A stretch of 64,000 bases of DNA. Origin: Stercorarius parasiticus (taxonomy: Eukaryota; Chordata; Aves; Charadriiformes; Stercorariidae). Shown piece after piece: positions 13,393-27,174 of the stretch. The DNA lies in the NCBI GenBank assembly GCA_013396915.1, contig VWZL01006771.1, positions 1,071,379 through 1,135,378 on the forward strand, given 5' to 3'. The notes beneath the pieces were generated by a model that was not told the origin of the DNA, made no database searches, and saw only the letters and a list, made by a program, of their open reading frames with translations. Positions within the stretch are counted from its first letter, which is position 1. The number at the start of each line of letters is the position of its first letter. The position numbers were made by a program, and so were the translations under genes.

Positions 13393-14432
13393 TCAAGTTT
13401 TTAGCCAAAAGTTGCTGCATAAATTGCAAAGCCTGTAACCTCTGTTTCCCTACACAGCTGAATACAAACCAGAAGAAAAAAAAAAATCAGGTACAGAGGT
13501 TTCCTTGTGCTACCATAGCCATTTTCTATATTCTTCTTTATTGCCCAAGCTGAAAAGTTCTAGGTAGGTATTCACAGGTGGCACATACCTTTTGAATAAG
13601 GCGTGACTCCCCTTTGGGATCACCAAAAAAGGTCTGCCTCCAGATTGTGTGGATTTCTAGCTAACAGAAGTAGCACGAACTCACTGACTCACTAAGCTTG
13701 CTGGAAGACTTTGATACAATACTGCTAACAAGAAGTTGAAAATCAGACCAAGTACTGAAAAAATAAAATTAAATTAAACGTCATCCAAGTATTTTTACCC
13801 CGGTTTAAAAATAAGCAAGAGGGGCACAATGCAGTTAATTTAAATATCACAGCTGATAGAGAGATGTTCAGACAGATTCCTGTAACAAGCGCCAAAACCC
13901 AGGAATAAACCAAGGTTGCTCTGTGAAAAAATGCCAAAATCAGAATGATACAGGACAAAAAAATATTCTAACTGGGCTTCAGAATGGTTCAAAGTTCAGT
14001 CATACCATTGTAGTGAAAACACTGCAATTTCATGTTCTTCCTAGAATCTTATAGTACGCCATGGATATGAGAATTCAGACAACCTGTCTCAGCTCCACCC
14101 ATAAGACATGAAAAATATAGAGTTTAATGGGGTGGCTGCTAAGGGATAGTTAGTTTCATTAAACAACAACGACAAGAACAACCTCTTGTTTCAATGTAGT
14201 CTTGGGGAGAAAGGAAAAAATAGAGATATGAATTAGTTGGCAAACCCCAAATATATGAATATCTGGACAGTGAATTTTTTACTTGCAGGCTGACCAGAGG
14301 GCTGAACCGTTTGCTCTAGCTAGGAAAGCCTGCTATCTAATGAGAATCCTACAGTCCAGTATCAAGAAAAAATCCACCCCCCCCCAAAACAGAGGAGACA
14401 TTGCATACAGTTGCTAGCAAATTTTGGTAGGG

Positions 14433-14497
14433 AGCAGAACTCCCAGGCTCTATTGCTAGCTCTTGACTTCTCTTGGGCATGCAATTTAACCTCCCAT
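14433..14497 (+). mobile_element. MIR-family SINE fossil, 5' portion
   Basis: AACTCCCAGGCTCTATTGC followed by TTGGGCATGCAATTTAACC matches the archosaur and turtle MIR-family wording 'gactcctgggttctat... ttgggcaagtcacttaacct'. The expected continuation (tcagtttcc, tctgtaaaatgg, ggataat) is missing here but a likely match appears at 14619-14665, after about 120 bases of other sequence. Confidence 0.4.
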
Positions 14498-14618
14498 GAA
14501 AGATTTTTCGTAAGCACCAGAGGGATTCAGAAACACAAGTCTCATTAATTTTCATTAGACTTGTGCAACTCCACCCCTTGGGTCTTTTGAAAACCTCTCT
14601 TCCTGTGTTTTTTAGTTG

Positions 14619-14665
14619 ACTTCCCTGTTAAGTAGGGATAATTACAACTGATCAACCTGTTTAAA
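14619..14665 (+). mobile_element. MIR-family SINE fossil, probable 3' continuation
   Basis: TTCCCTGTTAAGTAGGGATA followed by ATTACAACTGATC matches the wording 'tttccccatctgtaaaatggggataatgatact' of MIR-family elements. It lies in the same orientation and the correct order relative to 14433-14497, so the two are probably one element separated by an insertion or by unalignable decay. Confidence 0.35.
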
Positions 14666-16184
14666 TAATACAGTTATAATATCACTATTATCTTCTTCAT
14701 AGATTATTTTCAGCACTGAAATAAACGCATCATGATAAATAATGCAGAACTTTAACATCTGTTCTGGTTAGTAAATAATTCACAAGTCAATAATTAATTT
14801 TCTAGCTGTTCATTTATAATTCATAAATATTTGCCAAATATTCAGAATCTGAAAAATTTTATCTGAACTATTATGTGAACTTTTCCTTTTAATTGTTACA
14901 TATTTGCTGTGTCATTTAGTTTCGCATTTAATTAACACAGTATTATTTTCCTTATCCTGACTGAATGACTGAAATATTTCAAATGTTGGAAAGAAAGTCA
15001 CTGCCAGCACTGAATCATGAATATTCACTTAGTATGACTTTTCAATGCCCACAAAAATTCACAATGCTTCAAGGACTCACCATCATTTTCACAAACAGCA
15101 TTATTTACGGAATCAATCTCAGCACGTTTATTCATGTGGCGTACACTTGTACTATTTGACTTCATCTGCCAACTTCCCTAATTTTCAGTTGTTCCGTTAG
15201 CCAGTTCTCCAGTTCATTCCCAGTGCTTACATACTTCAACTAATTAATATCTGCACTGTGATTTGGAATGTGATGATTAAAATTTGGGTGGGAATATTTT
15301 TTAAACAATATCAGCATTTAGGGAAAAATATACCTTTAAAGTACTTATTCAATAATTCCCGAAGAACTTAAATGCCTTTTATAACACTGTCACATTAGAA
15401 AAAGCGACAAAGGCGTCTTTGACACACCAGATTGTGGCTGTCTTAACAAAAAAAGACCCCAAAGCTCGATCACTGCTTTTTATTCTGCAAAACATGTATG
15501 TATTGCTAAATATTGCAAAAAATCATTACCGACACTGTGCATTTGTAATGGAGCTTAGCAGCAAAAGGCCTGAAAGATTGAGACTATCCAACCTGAGGCA
15601 CCTTCCTAGGCTGATGAAATTGGGTAATTAGTTTCTGTAGGCTATTGGGGCTACAGAAAGTAACGAGTCTGCTCTACAGGGCAGTTCTGGCTGTGGGCTG
15701 AAATGTTTTGAGGAGACACATCTTGCTCTTTCTCTGGTGACTACACATAGGGCCGGAGCAGCTTTGCTCTTTAATCACTTCATGGAGAAATGGAGCCTTT
15801 AACTGCTGACTGAAGATGTTCCTGTTGTTTTAAAAGCAGGACAAATAAATATTCACTTGCTACTTTCCCCTTGAAAGGGATCTCTGCATTCACCAAATGT
15901 TCCCGATTAAGCCTCTGAAATAGTGTAGAATCAAAATGGATAGTTTTAGTCTGGTTCTCCAGAGGACTCAAAATACGAAATGAATTTACATCTGGATTTA
16001 AATGCTTGTTCAGAATAACATTCTGCATGCAGACACATCCAAGCTCATGCCTGTGTGGGCGCATGGGTGAGGGTACAGGGGTTAAAAATGGGACGGGAAG
16101 ACAGGCTCAGGGCATAGCCTTCTGTCTACAGCACCAGCGGCTGCACTTCTTTCGCTAATTAGATCTTGATCAGATTAATCATGT

Positions 16185-16275
16185 ATGCAGTCCTACTGAA
16201 TGCAGTGGGACTACTGCTGGGGACAAAAATAAAAAGCAAGTTTAAGTGCTGCAGGTGGTTAGATCGTCGATAACT
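16185..16275 (+). repeat. Old amniote interspersed-repeat-like fragment
   Basis: The phrase GCAGTGGGACTACTGC and, further on, GTTTAAGTGCTGCAGG follow the wording of an ancient repeat widespread in birds, turtles and crocodiles ('gtcaatgggactac... cttaagtgctttgc'). Diverged, family not named with confidence. Confidence 0.3.
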
Positions 16276-16639
16276 AGAGCCAGAACCTTTCATATAGCAA
16301 CTCAAGTAGGGAGAAGCTATCTTCTACCCAGCATTTCCATACCTATTACTTCACCAGAACCATTAGGATTGTTATACGGTGAATATCCCTGAAACAGCAA
16401 AGTATCATTATAATGGATTTTTTTGTTAAGAGTTCATAGCATCCATAAGCCTATTCACACAGCAATGGGCAGCCATAAAGCTTTGAAGAGTGGGGTTTAG
16501 AGAGCGGAAAAGTAGCACAAAGGTAATTCAATAAGATGTTGGTCTCACAAACAGTATCAAAAGACTAACTTTTACATAGATCATGACATTTATAGATATG
16601 AAGATTTTTCTTGCTTATATTATTTTCATTAGGAAGCTA

Positions 16640-16830
16640 CTCTTGTTACGGATTTTTCCCCACTCAAGCACAGATGAATGAGACAAAAAGCCAGATATTT
16701 AAAACATTAATATAATGGCCTGATACCCTGTAAATAAAGCTTTGTCAATTATCCATTGGCTTTAAGTGTCTCTTTTGTTAAGCCGCCATTTTTAGGTCAT
16801 CTCTGCAGTTTAATCCAAAGTAGCTGTAAC
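16640..16830. promoter_or_regulatory. Candidate conserved non-coding element (SOX/homeodomain/OTX words)
   Basis: Low-repeat sequence with clustered transcription-factor words: CTTTGTC at 16740-16746 and CCATTG at 16753-16758 (SOX type), TCAATTAT between them (homeodomain type), and TAATCC at 16811-16816 (OTX/PITX type). Such clustering is typical of developmental enhancers, but conservation is not visible from one genome. Confidence 0.25.
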
Positions 16831-17122
16831 AAGTACTAGCCCTTGAATATAAACATCACTTACAGATGTAGGAAGCTGACGGCAGGTGTGTTCATTGTAC
16901 TCTGCCGTAAGGATCTTTGCACCTTTTAAAAGGGATTTGGTGCAACCTAGGATAGGGTCTATTGTCATTAATGTTAAAATAAATTAAATTTGCTTTGAAA
17001 CAACCTAAATACTCAGGGAGATCCCACCATCGAGGCTGCCAAATGCATTGCTGCCGGTTTCTATATACCTTATACTGGTCTAGGCATTTGTATACTTGTT
17101 TAGTAATGGAAACATACAGACC

Positions 17123-17387
17123 AAAGGGCTGGAACACCTCTCCTGTGAAGAAAGGCTGAGCGAGTTAGGTTTATTTAGCCTGGAGAATAGAAAACTTTGG
17201 GAAGACTTTATTGCAGCCTTTCAATACTTAAAGAGGGCATTTAAGAAAGACAGAGAAAGACTTTTTACCAGGGACTGTAGTAATAGGTCAAGGGGTAATG
17301 GTTTTAAACAAAAAGAGGGTAGATTTAAAGGTAATTTTAAAGGTCCCTTCCAACCCAAACCATTCCATAATTTTATGATTTTATGAT
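17123..17387 (+). mobile_element. CR1 LINE 3' fragment with internal deletion
   Basis: This is the 3' end of a chicken-repeat-1 LINE in sense orientation. Recognisable landmarks in order are AGGGCTGGAACACCTCTCC, AGGCTGAGCGAGTTAGG, TTTAGCCTGGAGAATAG, GACTTTTTACCAGGGACTGT, AATAGGTCAAGGGGTAATGG, and the tail AAGGTCCCTTCCAACCC ending in two copies of a TTTTATGAT-type octamer repeat. Relative to the usual avian consensus, a couple of hundred bases between GGGTAGATTTA and AAAGGTCCC are missing, so the copy is internally deleted. No reverse-transcriptase frame remains. The CR1 tail is the main evidence that the host is a bird. Confidence 0.93.
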
Positions 17388-19700
17388 ACCTGTTTAATTA
17401 TTCCATGTATGATGCAACAACTTTAATAGGACAGCTTGAAAGAACACATCTGAGAATGCTCTGGTGAGTTACAACATCCATCAGGAGATTGGGCGTGTCA
17501 GTGTAACTCTAAAAGCATGGAAATTGAATCTGGTTGTCCCATATCCTTGGTGATCTATAGGACAGAAGATAAGGCATTGGCCACTGTCATTGCCTCCAAC
17601 TGCTGCTGTTTTCCTTTTCTTGAAAACAGGCTGGTGAATAAAAAGCTACTAGCAGAAGGTTCAAGGTTTTAATTCCCATCCAGTTCTCTTCATTTCTGTA
17701 TTTCCTGAGAGAGATGTGGCTTCAGCTTCTTTGGCCCCCTTAGGCAGTTCCCTGCCCAGCATGCTATTTTTATGGAGGATTTATTATATACTCAAACATT
17801 CTTACTCACTGAATAGGTAACCTGCATGGGGAATTTTTCTGAGATAGTGGACACCCAGACAATACACCCAGCAGCACAGGTGCTAACCCTGTCAGTCTGG
17901 GAGGCTTATGTCATTTTCTAGGGTTAGCCTTCCCTCACTTCCCTGAGTCAGAGCAACATTTGAATCTCAGCCTTGTGACTACTGTTCTACTGTCATAACT
18001 AAAGGACTATCCTTCCTTGTCCTTTGGAAACTCCCTACCAGCACCTATAGGCTTGGTTAATAAACTAGATGGTATAACAGTGAGGTTTTTAACTAACAAT
18101 GAGTAAAGAAAGCTACTTTCAGAAATAGCATTTACGAATCATGACCCCATTATTCTAACCACATTGGTGAATTAAGGCTAAAACAGGATGCACCTCATTA
18201 AATCCATGTTGTATCTAAAGGAATAATCTAAGTCACAAATAGGTAACCTACTCCAAGGCCCAAAGTATCTGGACTTTTGAAAAGAACTGATGATAATTTC
18301 TGAAAGTATGTGAATGTTGACAAAGATGACTTTTTTGGGTAAAAGTATAGGCAGGCTGATGTTGGGAGCAAAGGAATTCATGACAGTTTGCCCAACCTCT
18401 TCCTCTCATTTCTTAAATAATGCATGATTCGAAATGAGAGCAAGTCAACATCTCATTATCTGATGTACCCTCCTCTCACAAGTCATATCAGCATGCAGAT
18501 TCCCAAAGCACTGATTCCCAAAGATGCAGCAGACTTGTCCAAGCTGTTACGAGTATCAAGAAACATTTTATACAACATGCTATTGGCAATAATTTCACAC
18601 ACAATGTCAAGTTCATCCTAAGCATATTTGGTGGCAAGAGTTCCTAATAAATGATAAAGCCAGAGAACCCGAAGGAAAAGGAGGCTTTGCTGCAGAGGGA
18701 CTAGCGTTTTCTTTGTCTAAAGTTATGACATTTCACCTTTGGATGATTTTCTTGGCAAATACTATAGACCAGTGTCAGAAGGGGAGGAGAAAAAGAGAAA
18801 CTGTACAATACTCTCTATTATATGCATCACATGGTGTCTTTTGGTTCAATAGACATAAACAGCTTTAAAGTTCAAGGCTAATTCAAATTGGATTTTAGAA
18901 ACACAAAGTCTTAAAACATTTGCACCAAACTAAGGGATTACACTCTTATCTTATCCTTAGAAAAGCTTTTGAAAAAAATATGGTAGCTCAGATTTTAAAT
19001 TGGGTCTTCAAAACCCTCTTGTCTGCAGCTGTGTCATCTGCTTGGTTGCCTATTGTCAAAAGGTAAAATGTCTTATAGAGAGAAGGATTTGCATAAATTG
19101 CTATCACCTGCTGGCCATCCCAGGTTAATGAAAGTGGCGAAAAAAATAAATGCATGAAGCCTTTGAGCCTAATCTTTCTTGACTGTTTCTGTGCCAAAAC
19201 AGATGAGCAAAATATTACCGTGGTTGTCCTCTTAACTTGCAGACCATTTACTACCTGGGCCCAGTCTTGCCTCTTGCTATCACTGAAATACTTTATCTCC
19301 ACCTACTGAAATCAGTCATCAGAGGGTGGAGAAACCTTTTCATATAGTGCAGATGCTTTTAGCCTTCTGCTCCCCACATGCACCAGAAAAGATGTAGTAC
19401 AGGAAACTGTGGGAACAAGCTGTACTAAAAGAAAATTACTCCTTAGTGGTTTGAGTAGAGCATACACAGCAATTGGACAGTGAGGCTAGAAATAACACAT
19501 GAAAAAAAGCATATTAGGCAAATGCTTGTACTCTAAGTTAATTGTCCATCTGGTAAAGAGGAGTTAAAAGGGCAATCTGTAGAAGTCTACAGCTACCTAA
19601 GGGTTAGTTACAAAGGTGTCAGAGTCTAACTCTTTGCAGCAGTGTTAGATGACATACCAAGGACAATGATCATCAGCCGTGGCCTGGGAGATGAAGGTAG
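17388..19700. other. Gene-free stretch
   Basis: No supported gene, transposon or tandem repeat. Mixed AT-rich sequence with small frames only. Confidence 0.5.
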
Positions 19701-19701
19701 G

Positions 19702-19862
19702 CCAAAGAGGCTGTGGAATCTCCACCCTTGGTGTTTTTTCAAGACTCAGGAGGACCCTACCATGACTGAGACCTGAGAGTATGTTGGTGATAGCTGCAGT
19801 TTGAGCTGGAGGTTGGCCTAGACCTGCTCATTTCCCTTCCGATCACCATTTCTGTGATCCTA
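19702..19862 (+). mobile_element. Old CR1 LINE 3' tail
   Basis: AGAGGCTGTGGAATCTCCAC, then TTTTTTCAAGACTCAGGAGG, then GAGGTTGGCCTAGACCTGC and CATTTCCCTTCC with a final TCACCATTTCTGTGATCC. This is the standard order of the CR1 3' untranslated end in sense orientation, more diverged than the copy at 17123. The element is 5' truncated, as is normal for CR1. Confidence 0.8.
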
Positions 19863-22800
19863 TATAGCGCTAAGTATGAAAGTTAACATGGTGAATATAA
19901 TTATTTACACAAAAGATAATGAAAAGTATAACAATTCTGAAAGCAGTAATTTTGTTCAGAGGGACAAAGAATGGTTCTGACAATATACTACAGCATAAGG
20001 TCTTTTACCAGTCATGGCAAATGAATTGGTTTTTATAGTGTCTGTTATTTCCTGTTTAGACAATTCACAGGAACCTACCATTAATATTTATGGGGATTTT
20101 ATATTTACATCAGAAGAACAGATCACAAAATACTAGACAACGCTCACCTACAGGTGAGTCTAATTTCAAAAGGAGTCTCCACACTACAGTCTATGGTCTA
20201 AGCAAGTTTCCCAAGTACTTAGACTTTCCAAAGTTTACTCTCTTTTATGCAGGAGAAGAAAGGGGAAACTGGCTTATTGTTGAGGACTTTTAAACAGCTG
20301 TGAGAATGACCAAAACATTGCCTGGAAATCTCAGTGAAAAAGTCACTGCCATGTGCCAGCCTATTCTCTTTTATGCGCTGTAACGAGTATATTATCACAT
20401 ATATTAAAACACATTGAACCATGAATTATTGTAACAGTGAAACCCTGGATTATGCACTGTGTAGTTGATCTGTCCATGAAAAAGCTGTTTGATGCACATC
20501 TGGATTATTGCACACGGGCAGTTCAACTATGCTGTGCTGATAGTACTGCTCAGCTCATCCCGAATGCACCCAGCTCGCTGCACATGAAATGCAACGCAAT
20601 GCATATATTTCTTTCAGGGAAATCTCTGGTCGATCGGTAGCAGACTTATACCCGACTATACGAACAAACGTAAGGAGCTGTCTCGTTATACATGCAGTGC
20701 AAGGGATGCCCACAGAAGGTTAATCCATTCTCAGAAGTTGCTAAGTAACAGTACCCTGAGCTCAGGATCACTAATTACTCGACAGCTCATCTCCAAAGAC
20801 TTTGACTTGTGTTTTAATGGCTGAACATCACTATTTCTTAATAGTCTATTCGGGCAGCAGGGGTTGAGGGGGGAAGAGAAAGCACTGAGTTGATTTAAAT
20901 CAGAGGAGAATCTGACTTGTCTCACAATTCTGAAGTTTGAATTAACATCTCAGTAAAAACTCCCGAGTCATGAGAAAACTCATTGACTTTTGGACTGGTA
21001 TGTACTAATATGCCAAACGTTAATCACTCTAGCTACAATGGCACTATCTCTTTAGAAGGCACAAAATTCATCAGAAGGCAGGTGAAATAAATTTGATTTT
21101 TGTCAGGCTATCATGTGAGTGAGGTATTACACAGAGAATGGAGTGTACTTATGTTTTGCGCATCCTAGGTATATAATTTCTGTTTGCTGGAGGTTATTTT
21201 CTCTCTGCCAGGGATTCTTTTTCCCTCTTTTTAAGAAAGAATCAATCGAGTCCGCTCCCAGCACACAGGTAAATAAATTTGTACCAGCAATGGGATTAAG
21301 GTCAAAACCATAACCAACATTATTCTGTAAATACCCGAGATTAAAATAAATTTATTTTTATTAATGCTGTTTGAAATCTTTCCAACAGTTGAATGCTGTG
21401 ACATTTCAACAACAATAATCTTTCTGCCTCTCACTGACATGTGCATTTTTGTCAGCAAAAACTGTAAAACATGGCTTTAAGATTCAAAATAAAGTTCTAG
21501 CAAACCTTTACATAAATTAAGAACAAGATCAAAGCCAAAGAACCTGCATGTGGTTCACAGACACCATTCTAATATTAGGGAGTAATGATGTTCAAAACAG
21601 AATATTAGCTAAAGCTTATTTGATGTAAACAAAATAACTATTTCAAAAGCATGTAAAAACAACATAAAAGATACCAATTCATGTGAAACATAATGAACAT
21701 GCAGTTCCTTGCAGTGAAAAACATATTTTACATGAGTTTGGCAGAGAACGCATCTGTAACGGAAATAAAAATGGATAGAATTTGTTGCATAACTTAGACA
21801 TAGCTTTACCCTCTTCTATTCAAATTAATATACGGGTTAGCAATTTACATGCCAAGTCTCAGCTCTCAGGGATTAGAAACAGCTGAGACATACTGCAACA
21901 CTGGGGTTTATGATGTGAAAATGCTGACAGACTCAAATAAAATGGCACTGCTGCCACATCAGGTGGGAAACTTGATCCATGAACTATTACTGGCTGGGTG
22001 TAAGTGTCTGAATCCACCGCTTCAGGCTAAAGGGTTCAGGTTTACCCAGGGAATGTTGCCTAGCCTACGTGTCTTTGTTTACAATATGCTTCAAAACAAT
22101 ATCGTACCTTAAGAGAGCTTCAAACCAGCTACTTCTAGAAAAAGTACGCTGTAGTGGATCACCAGCACAAGGCTTGCATGACAGCTGAGCCTGCTTAACC
22201 CCTTAGAGAAGGGATTAACAGCTGTATTTTGTCAAGCACTGCGTGTGAGCGTCCTTCCTTCTCCTTCACTTCTCTCTCAGGATTCGCAGCGCTGTGGTCC
22301 CTGCCTTGGTCTGACACCGTGCCCACCACACCTGGTTGTGGCAACCAGCTCTCCAATTCCGAGGCATCCCAATGGAAAAGAACGTACTTTATAAACACAG
22401 ATTTTTGCTGTGGCCTTTCCCCAAAGCTGAAATGCCTAGATTATGCAGATGCTCATGGCTAGACTTCAGGCTAATCCCTCTGGATGAGGGTGTTGTGGTT
22501 TTCACTTGGTAAAGCTTATTGTCAAAGTCATTTTACAGTGCAGCGTGTTCCTTCCACCAAGGAGCTCTTCTCAGCGAGTCCTGGCCATCGGCAGTTGTAA
22601 AGAGAAAAACCAGCCACAGTCACTGCATTTGATCCCCACAGAGATAGTTACGTTTTACCGTTTCCTCAGGTCATGGCTAAATAGGGCTTGTGGTGTCCTG
22701 GGACTATAAAGATGCATTTTTCTTTTGTGGCGCATCTCTGCTTCCTACAATACTTCCCCAAAGTACAAAAAAGTTGCAAAACAGAAACAAAATACAAGGA

Positions 22801-23219
22801 AGTAGCCTCCAAATGCTGTACTAAGTATGAAATTCCCCGAGGTGTGAGGTAATTGCAGCACCTAGCTGTCATGGTAACAGGCACGACTGCAATTAATAAC
22901 ATTTAAAGTGTGCTATATGTGGAAGATGTTAGGTAGAAGCCTCCGTGAGCCTGTTTGTTTCAAGCCACTCCCGCCTTCCCACTTATCCCTATCTGAAAAC
23001 TCGCCTGATGCATCTCAGCCGGGCATCCGATTTTCTTCAGAGATTTCAAACCTTTATGCAAAGCCACTGCCAGACGTTCATAAACAGAATGATACTAAAT
23101 TTCTCTTCCCTAAGGCATAATACCAAACACTTATAATTTGGAGAACGGAGCATTCAGTTTTCTATAATGTGTGCTCTTGAATACCAGGAACTAATCTAAT
23201 ATTGCGTAAACCTCCTTTC
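19863..23219. other. Gene-free AT-rich stretch
   Basis: No supported gene or repeat. Several short frames in all phases. Nothing recognisable. Confidence 0.5.
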
Positions 23220-23224
23220 ACCGC

Positions 23225-23715
23225 TCGGCTTTACAGCTATCACATCAGCATGGTTTTCTAGCCAATGTCATGCTGCCCTGGAACTGAGAAAATCAATGAA
23301 GGTTAAAATCGCACACATGAAGGCATTGTGTTGATCTGCACTGCCATTAATTTAAACCATTTGGGGAGGCTAAAAAACAACCCAATTATTTTCTATTTGC
23401 AATTCTAGTGCAGGGCTAATACACAGAGCAATACCTAGTATATAAGGAAATGTAAACCTGTCAGTTTACTGCTAAGTGACCCAGCTTATACGGATGTAAT
23501 TAGAAAGTTATTAAACCAGAGTCCCTTTAGCCATGGCTTCAGCTGAACAGCTCTGCTACTAATACTATCCATTAAACTGCATCCATTTATAGCTTGAGCA
23601 CTATCACTTTTTAATAGCATTACTCCTAACAATCAACCAGCATATGCTGTTTTGAGCATTAATCCTTGCCTGCCACTGACTACTTATAAACACAATATAA
23701 ATTAAAATTAAAAGA
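23225..23715. promoter_or_regulatory. Candidate conserved non-coding element rich in homeodomain words
   Basis: Repeat-free sequence with many ATTA/TAAT words, including CCATTAATTTAAACC near 23343, TAATTAG at 23497-23503, and further TAAT words up to 23660. No open frame is recognisable. The texture is that of a developmental enhancer, which is inference only. Confidence 0.25.
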
Positions 23716-23719
23716 ACCG

Positions 23720-24010
23720 TAGCACTACCCTTGCAGGTCGTAACCAGGAGGCACACCCTCTCTCTCAGGTGTGCAGGTGCCAAGGGCCAGACCTGCTCTC
23801 TCCTCGCCAGTGCATGAGAGGCGGAGGGACCACATGGTGTGGCTGGATGTGGTACCTCACCCCGGGTAACATCCCACCTGGGGCGCAGGATTGTGCCGTG
23901 TCCCCTGCAAGCGAGCTGGTGAGCACCTTGCCAGCTTGGTGGTAACGGTGGTGCCTTCCCCAGGTGGCTTCACACCTCCTTTCAAGAGTCTGTGGCTAAG
24001 AGAGCTCAAA
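23720..24010. other. GC-rich patch
   Basis: About 290 bases of clearly higher GC than either side, with CACCCTCTCTCTCAGGTGTG-like wording at the left and GGTGGTAACGGTGGTGCC near 23938. No frame, transposon or promoter is recognisable. Confidence 0.35.
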
Positions 24011-27000
24011 GTTTAGCCGAAATCGGCCAGGTAACCCTTATATCAAGGTGCAGCTCATTTTTTTCTATGAACAGCCCATAGGATCACAGAGGGAACCTGG
24101 TTCAAAGCGCAAGTTAAACATGGGGATTTGTGCCACATAACCAGATACCAACTCTCCTCTGTCTAGTCTTTGAGAAAGGTTGAATCCTGTCCCCAGGAAA
24201 GATGTTCTTGTTCCACTGACCTCTCCGGACATTTCTGAAATTCACACTTCTACACAGGTCCATACAAGAGTTCATTAGATCCGCAAAAAACCTTCAAAAT
24301 AGGTTCAACGGGAATGCAAATGAAGGCCTGTGTCAAGAAGACAAATTCCCTCTTTTTTGAGTTGACCTTTTCTATTTTCATCCATACTGACTGATCCGTA
24401 TTAGCATGAGAAACAGTATTTCAGTTGCAGCTCTTTTTAAAATCAGATATTTTCCTAACTCCCTGCTCTATCTGTGGGGAGGTACATTTACTAGACATTA
24501 AATCTAGAAGCATCCAGGCTTCTGAGATTGTACTGCATGGAATAGTTTAATTAGGTAATGGTACATCAGTATTTTTAGGAGAACTTTCATTTATTACATG
24601 GAAGTGATCATAAAAGTTGAATGAGCTCTGGAAATAACTTGTTCTTTTCTGTGACTATTCAAAAACTCATCTTTATTTTTAGATTTGAAATCTATCTTAA
24701 TTTTAAACTGTATAGATACAGTGTACTTAGAACATATATAATTAGAAATGAGATGTCTAGATTGCTCTAGATCAGGAGCTGTAAAATTTTCCTTAAGACT
24801 GACAGTTGCATTGAGTGTGGTTTACCATTGGAGACAAAATATTTCTTTATAACAAAATGGCTTGCTTCTCATATTCTTTCAGGTACAATCATCCATCAAC
24901 TGGGTCTGCTAGATCTAACCTGAATTCTATAGATATCGAGATAAACAGAAATGGAGGAATTCTGCTCATTTAGTAGCCTCTAATCTTTTTTCGCAGCCTT
25001 CCCTCCTGCATAGGATGTGGTATTGAACTCTAAGCCCAGAGGTTACATCAACTACTTGTGACTGTACCCATAGCTCCAATGCACTGACAGTCCCGCTCTT
25101 CCCATACCTCTGTGGAATTTCTTTCACTTCACTAGACACTATAGAAACTGCATTTCTGATCATGTAGCTTTCTATACTGATTTTATCTCAAAGCTTGCTC
25201 ATTTAGACCTAGGTATTTTTAAAATGAAAGTATTCAGTTCCTACACCCCAAAAGTAGGAAACACTAAGATACAAAGAGAAAGTCTGTGTTTCTTAAAGCG
25301 TTTCTAAGAAAAGACTGCAAGTTCCAGCAGGTAAGGCTCCCTGGCATTACGCAATGGAAGATCTTAGAAGTAACAAATCAAAGAAGTTATGCAGTGTTAA
25401 AATACTAATAACTGCATCAGAACCATAGGTTTTGAAGCAGTGAGAAGTATATGTGCACCTTCTCATCAGAAACGTTTAAGTGTGCACTGAGAATATTAAT
25501 GTGGAAAGAATCGGTATAGAAAAACCTCAGCATATGGATGGCTTTTCTGGAGTAGGCTGTCTTTAACAGTGGAGAGAAGCAATCTTTAAACACAGAGGCG
25601 AGCAATCTTAATTGCACTGTCCCTTGAAATAACAGCAAAACTACAGCGCAGACCACAATATAGCATGATTTTAACTAAGCTGCATAAAGTTCTTGCACTG
25701 TTGGCTCACCATTATGTACTCTAGATGAAGCATGTATCAGAAAAGAAAATTTTTGTAGGAGAAAAGTCTCTTTTTCAATTTCTATGTGTTGAATAGTGAT
25801 TGCATTGGCACTGAAGATGCTAAGTGTCTTGCTGAGTTAGATGTTTTATGGTTACTCATTATAGCAGTTGACTATATATACCTAAATGTTTTATAAGAAA
25901 AGGACACAAAGGATCTTATCCAAAGAGAACTCCTGAGCCTGCACGTTATCCCATTACAATCCATACAACCAGGTCTGACCTGGTGTGGCAGCTTGCTGAT
26001 ATATTGCCATAACAATTACGTATACACACTGTAATACAGTTCAGGCTATTACCAATAAAAGTCAGTTATCTGGCCTCTAACATTTATAGAAGTCATAAAT
26101 ATCCAGAAATAAGAAAACTAGATCCTGCTTTCCTAGTTCTTGTCTTCCTAATGATGCCATTTTTTTCAAACTTGTTAACAATCCTATGTCCAAGAGCTGT
26201 TCAGCTCTATGCAGTCATTGTGCACATTTCCATTTGCCTAAAATAAATGCAAAACTCTAACTGAAGCTCTTTAACAGCAATTTTTCCTTTTGTGATTGTG
26301 ACACCTCAGTTATACTCTCTCTGTGTTGTAAAATGAAATTTCTTAGATGACCTGACACAAAATAGCCCAGTTTTGATGTTTGTATCAGGACTTGCTTCCC
26401 TCCCAGGAATCACTTATAATATAAAACCAAAGCTGGTATAGCAGACCAAAATTCTTTTTTTCATACTGCAGCTAAAATGTCGCAAAATAAAAAAAAAAAA
26501 AGTATAATAAAAATATTTTTTCTTAAATTTTACAAAGTAGAAATGTGTTTTTTATACCTGCACAGGCATCCATGAAAATTTTAAATACTTCCATTCAGCC
26601 TTGGCACAGCAGCTCCTAATAGATGCATTTTGGTGGTTTAATATATTTACTAAAATGTTTTAAGTCACTAGGTTCAGATAAAATTTGTGTAAACAGAGAC
26701 AAGCCCCACGTGCCATACTTAAACTGTTCAATCTCAGCAGTCTAATCTCAGCACCAAAACTGACACAAAGGTGCCCAACTATCCTGATTTAAAGAGCTGA
26801 TGGGTGTATGCAACTCATCCTAACTTGAGACACGGGGTGATGAGTACTTTAAGAATTATGCCTATTTTAAAACTTAAATACAAGCCTTGCTGCCTAACTT
26901 GTTGCAACATTTACAAATGTGAGCTTGTAGCTGGAAACCCCATTGAAGCCACAGCCCTAAAGACAAATCTGCACTCCAGATCAATGGGGTTTACTTAATT

Positions 27001-27170
27001 ATAAAGGCTGTGCGTAAGGATGATGATCAACAACCTACTGCCCAGCTGGGGCTGACACACCTTTCCAGGAGGCCAGTCACTCTCTACCAAGTTAGGTAGA
27101 GTGGATGCCACCCAAATACAATTTTAAACTAGCAGACAAACATGAAACAACTATCTATGTGAAGATCACC
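24011..27170. other. Gene-free AT-rich stretch
   Basis: No supported gene. A poly-A run lies near 26488-26501. Otherwise unique-looking sequence without recognisable repeats. Confidence 0.5.
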
Positions 27171-27174
27171 TTAG

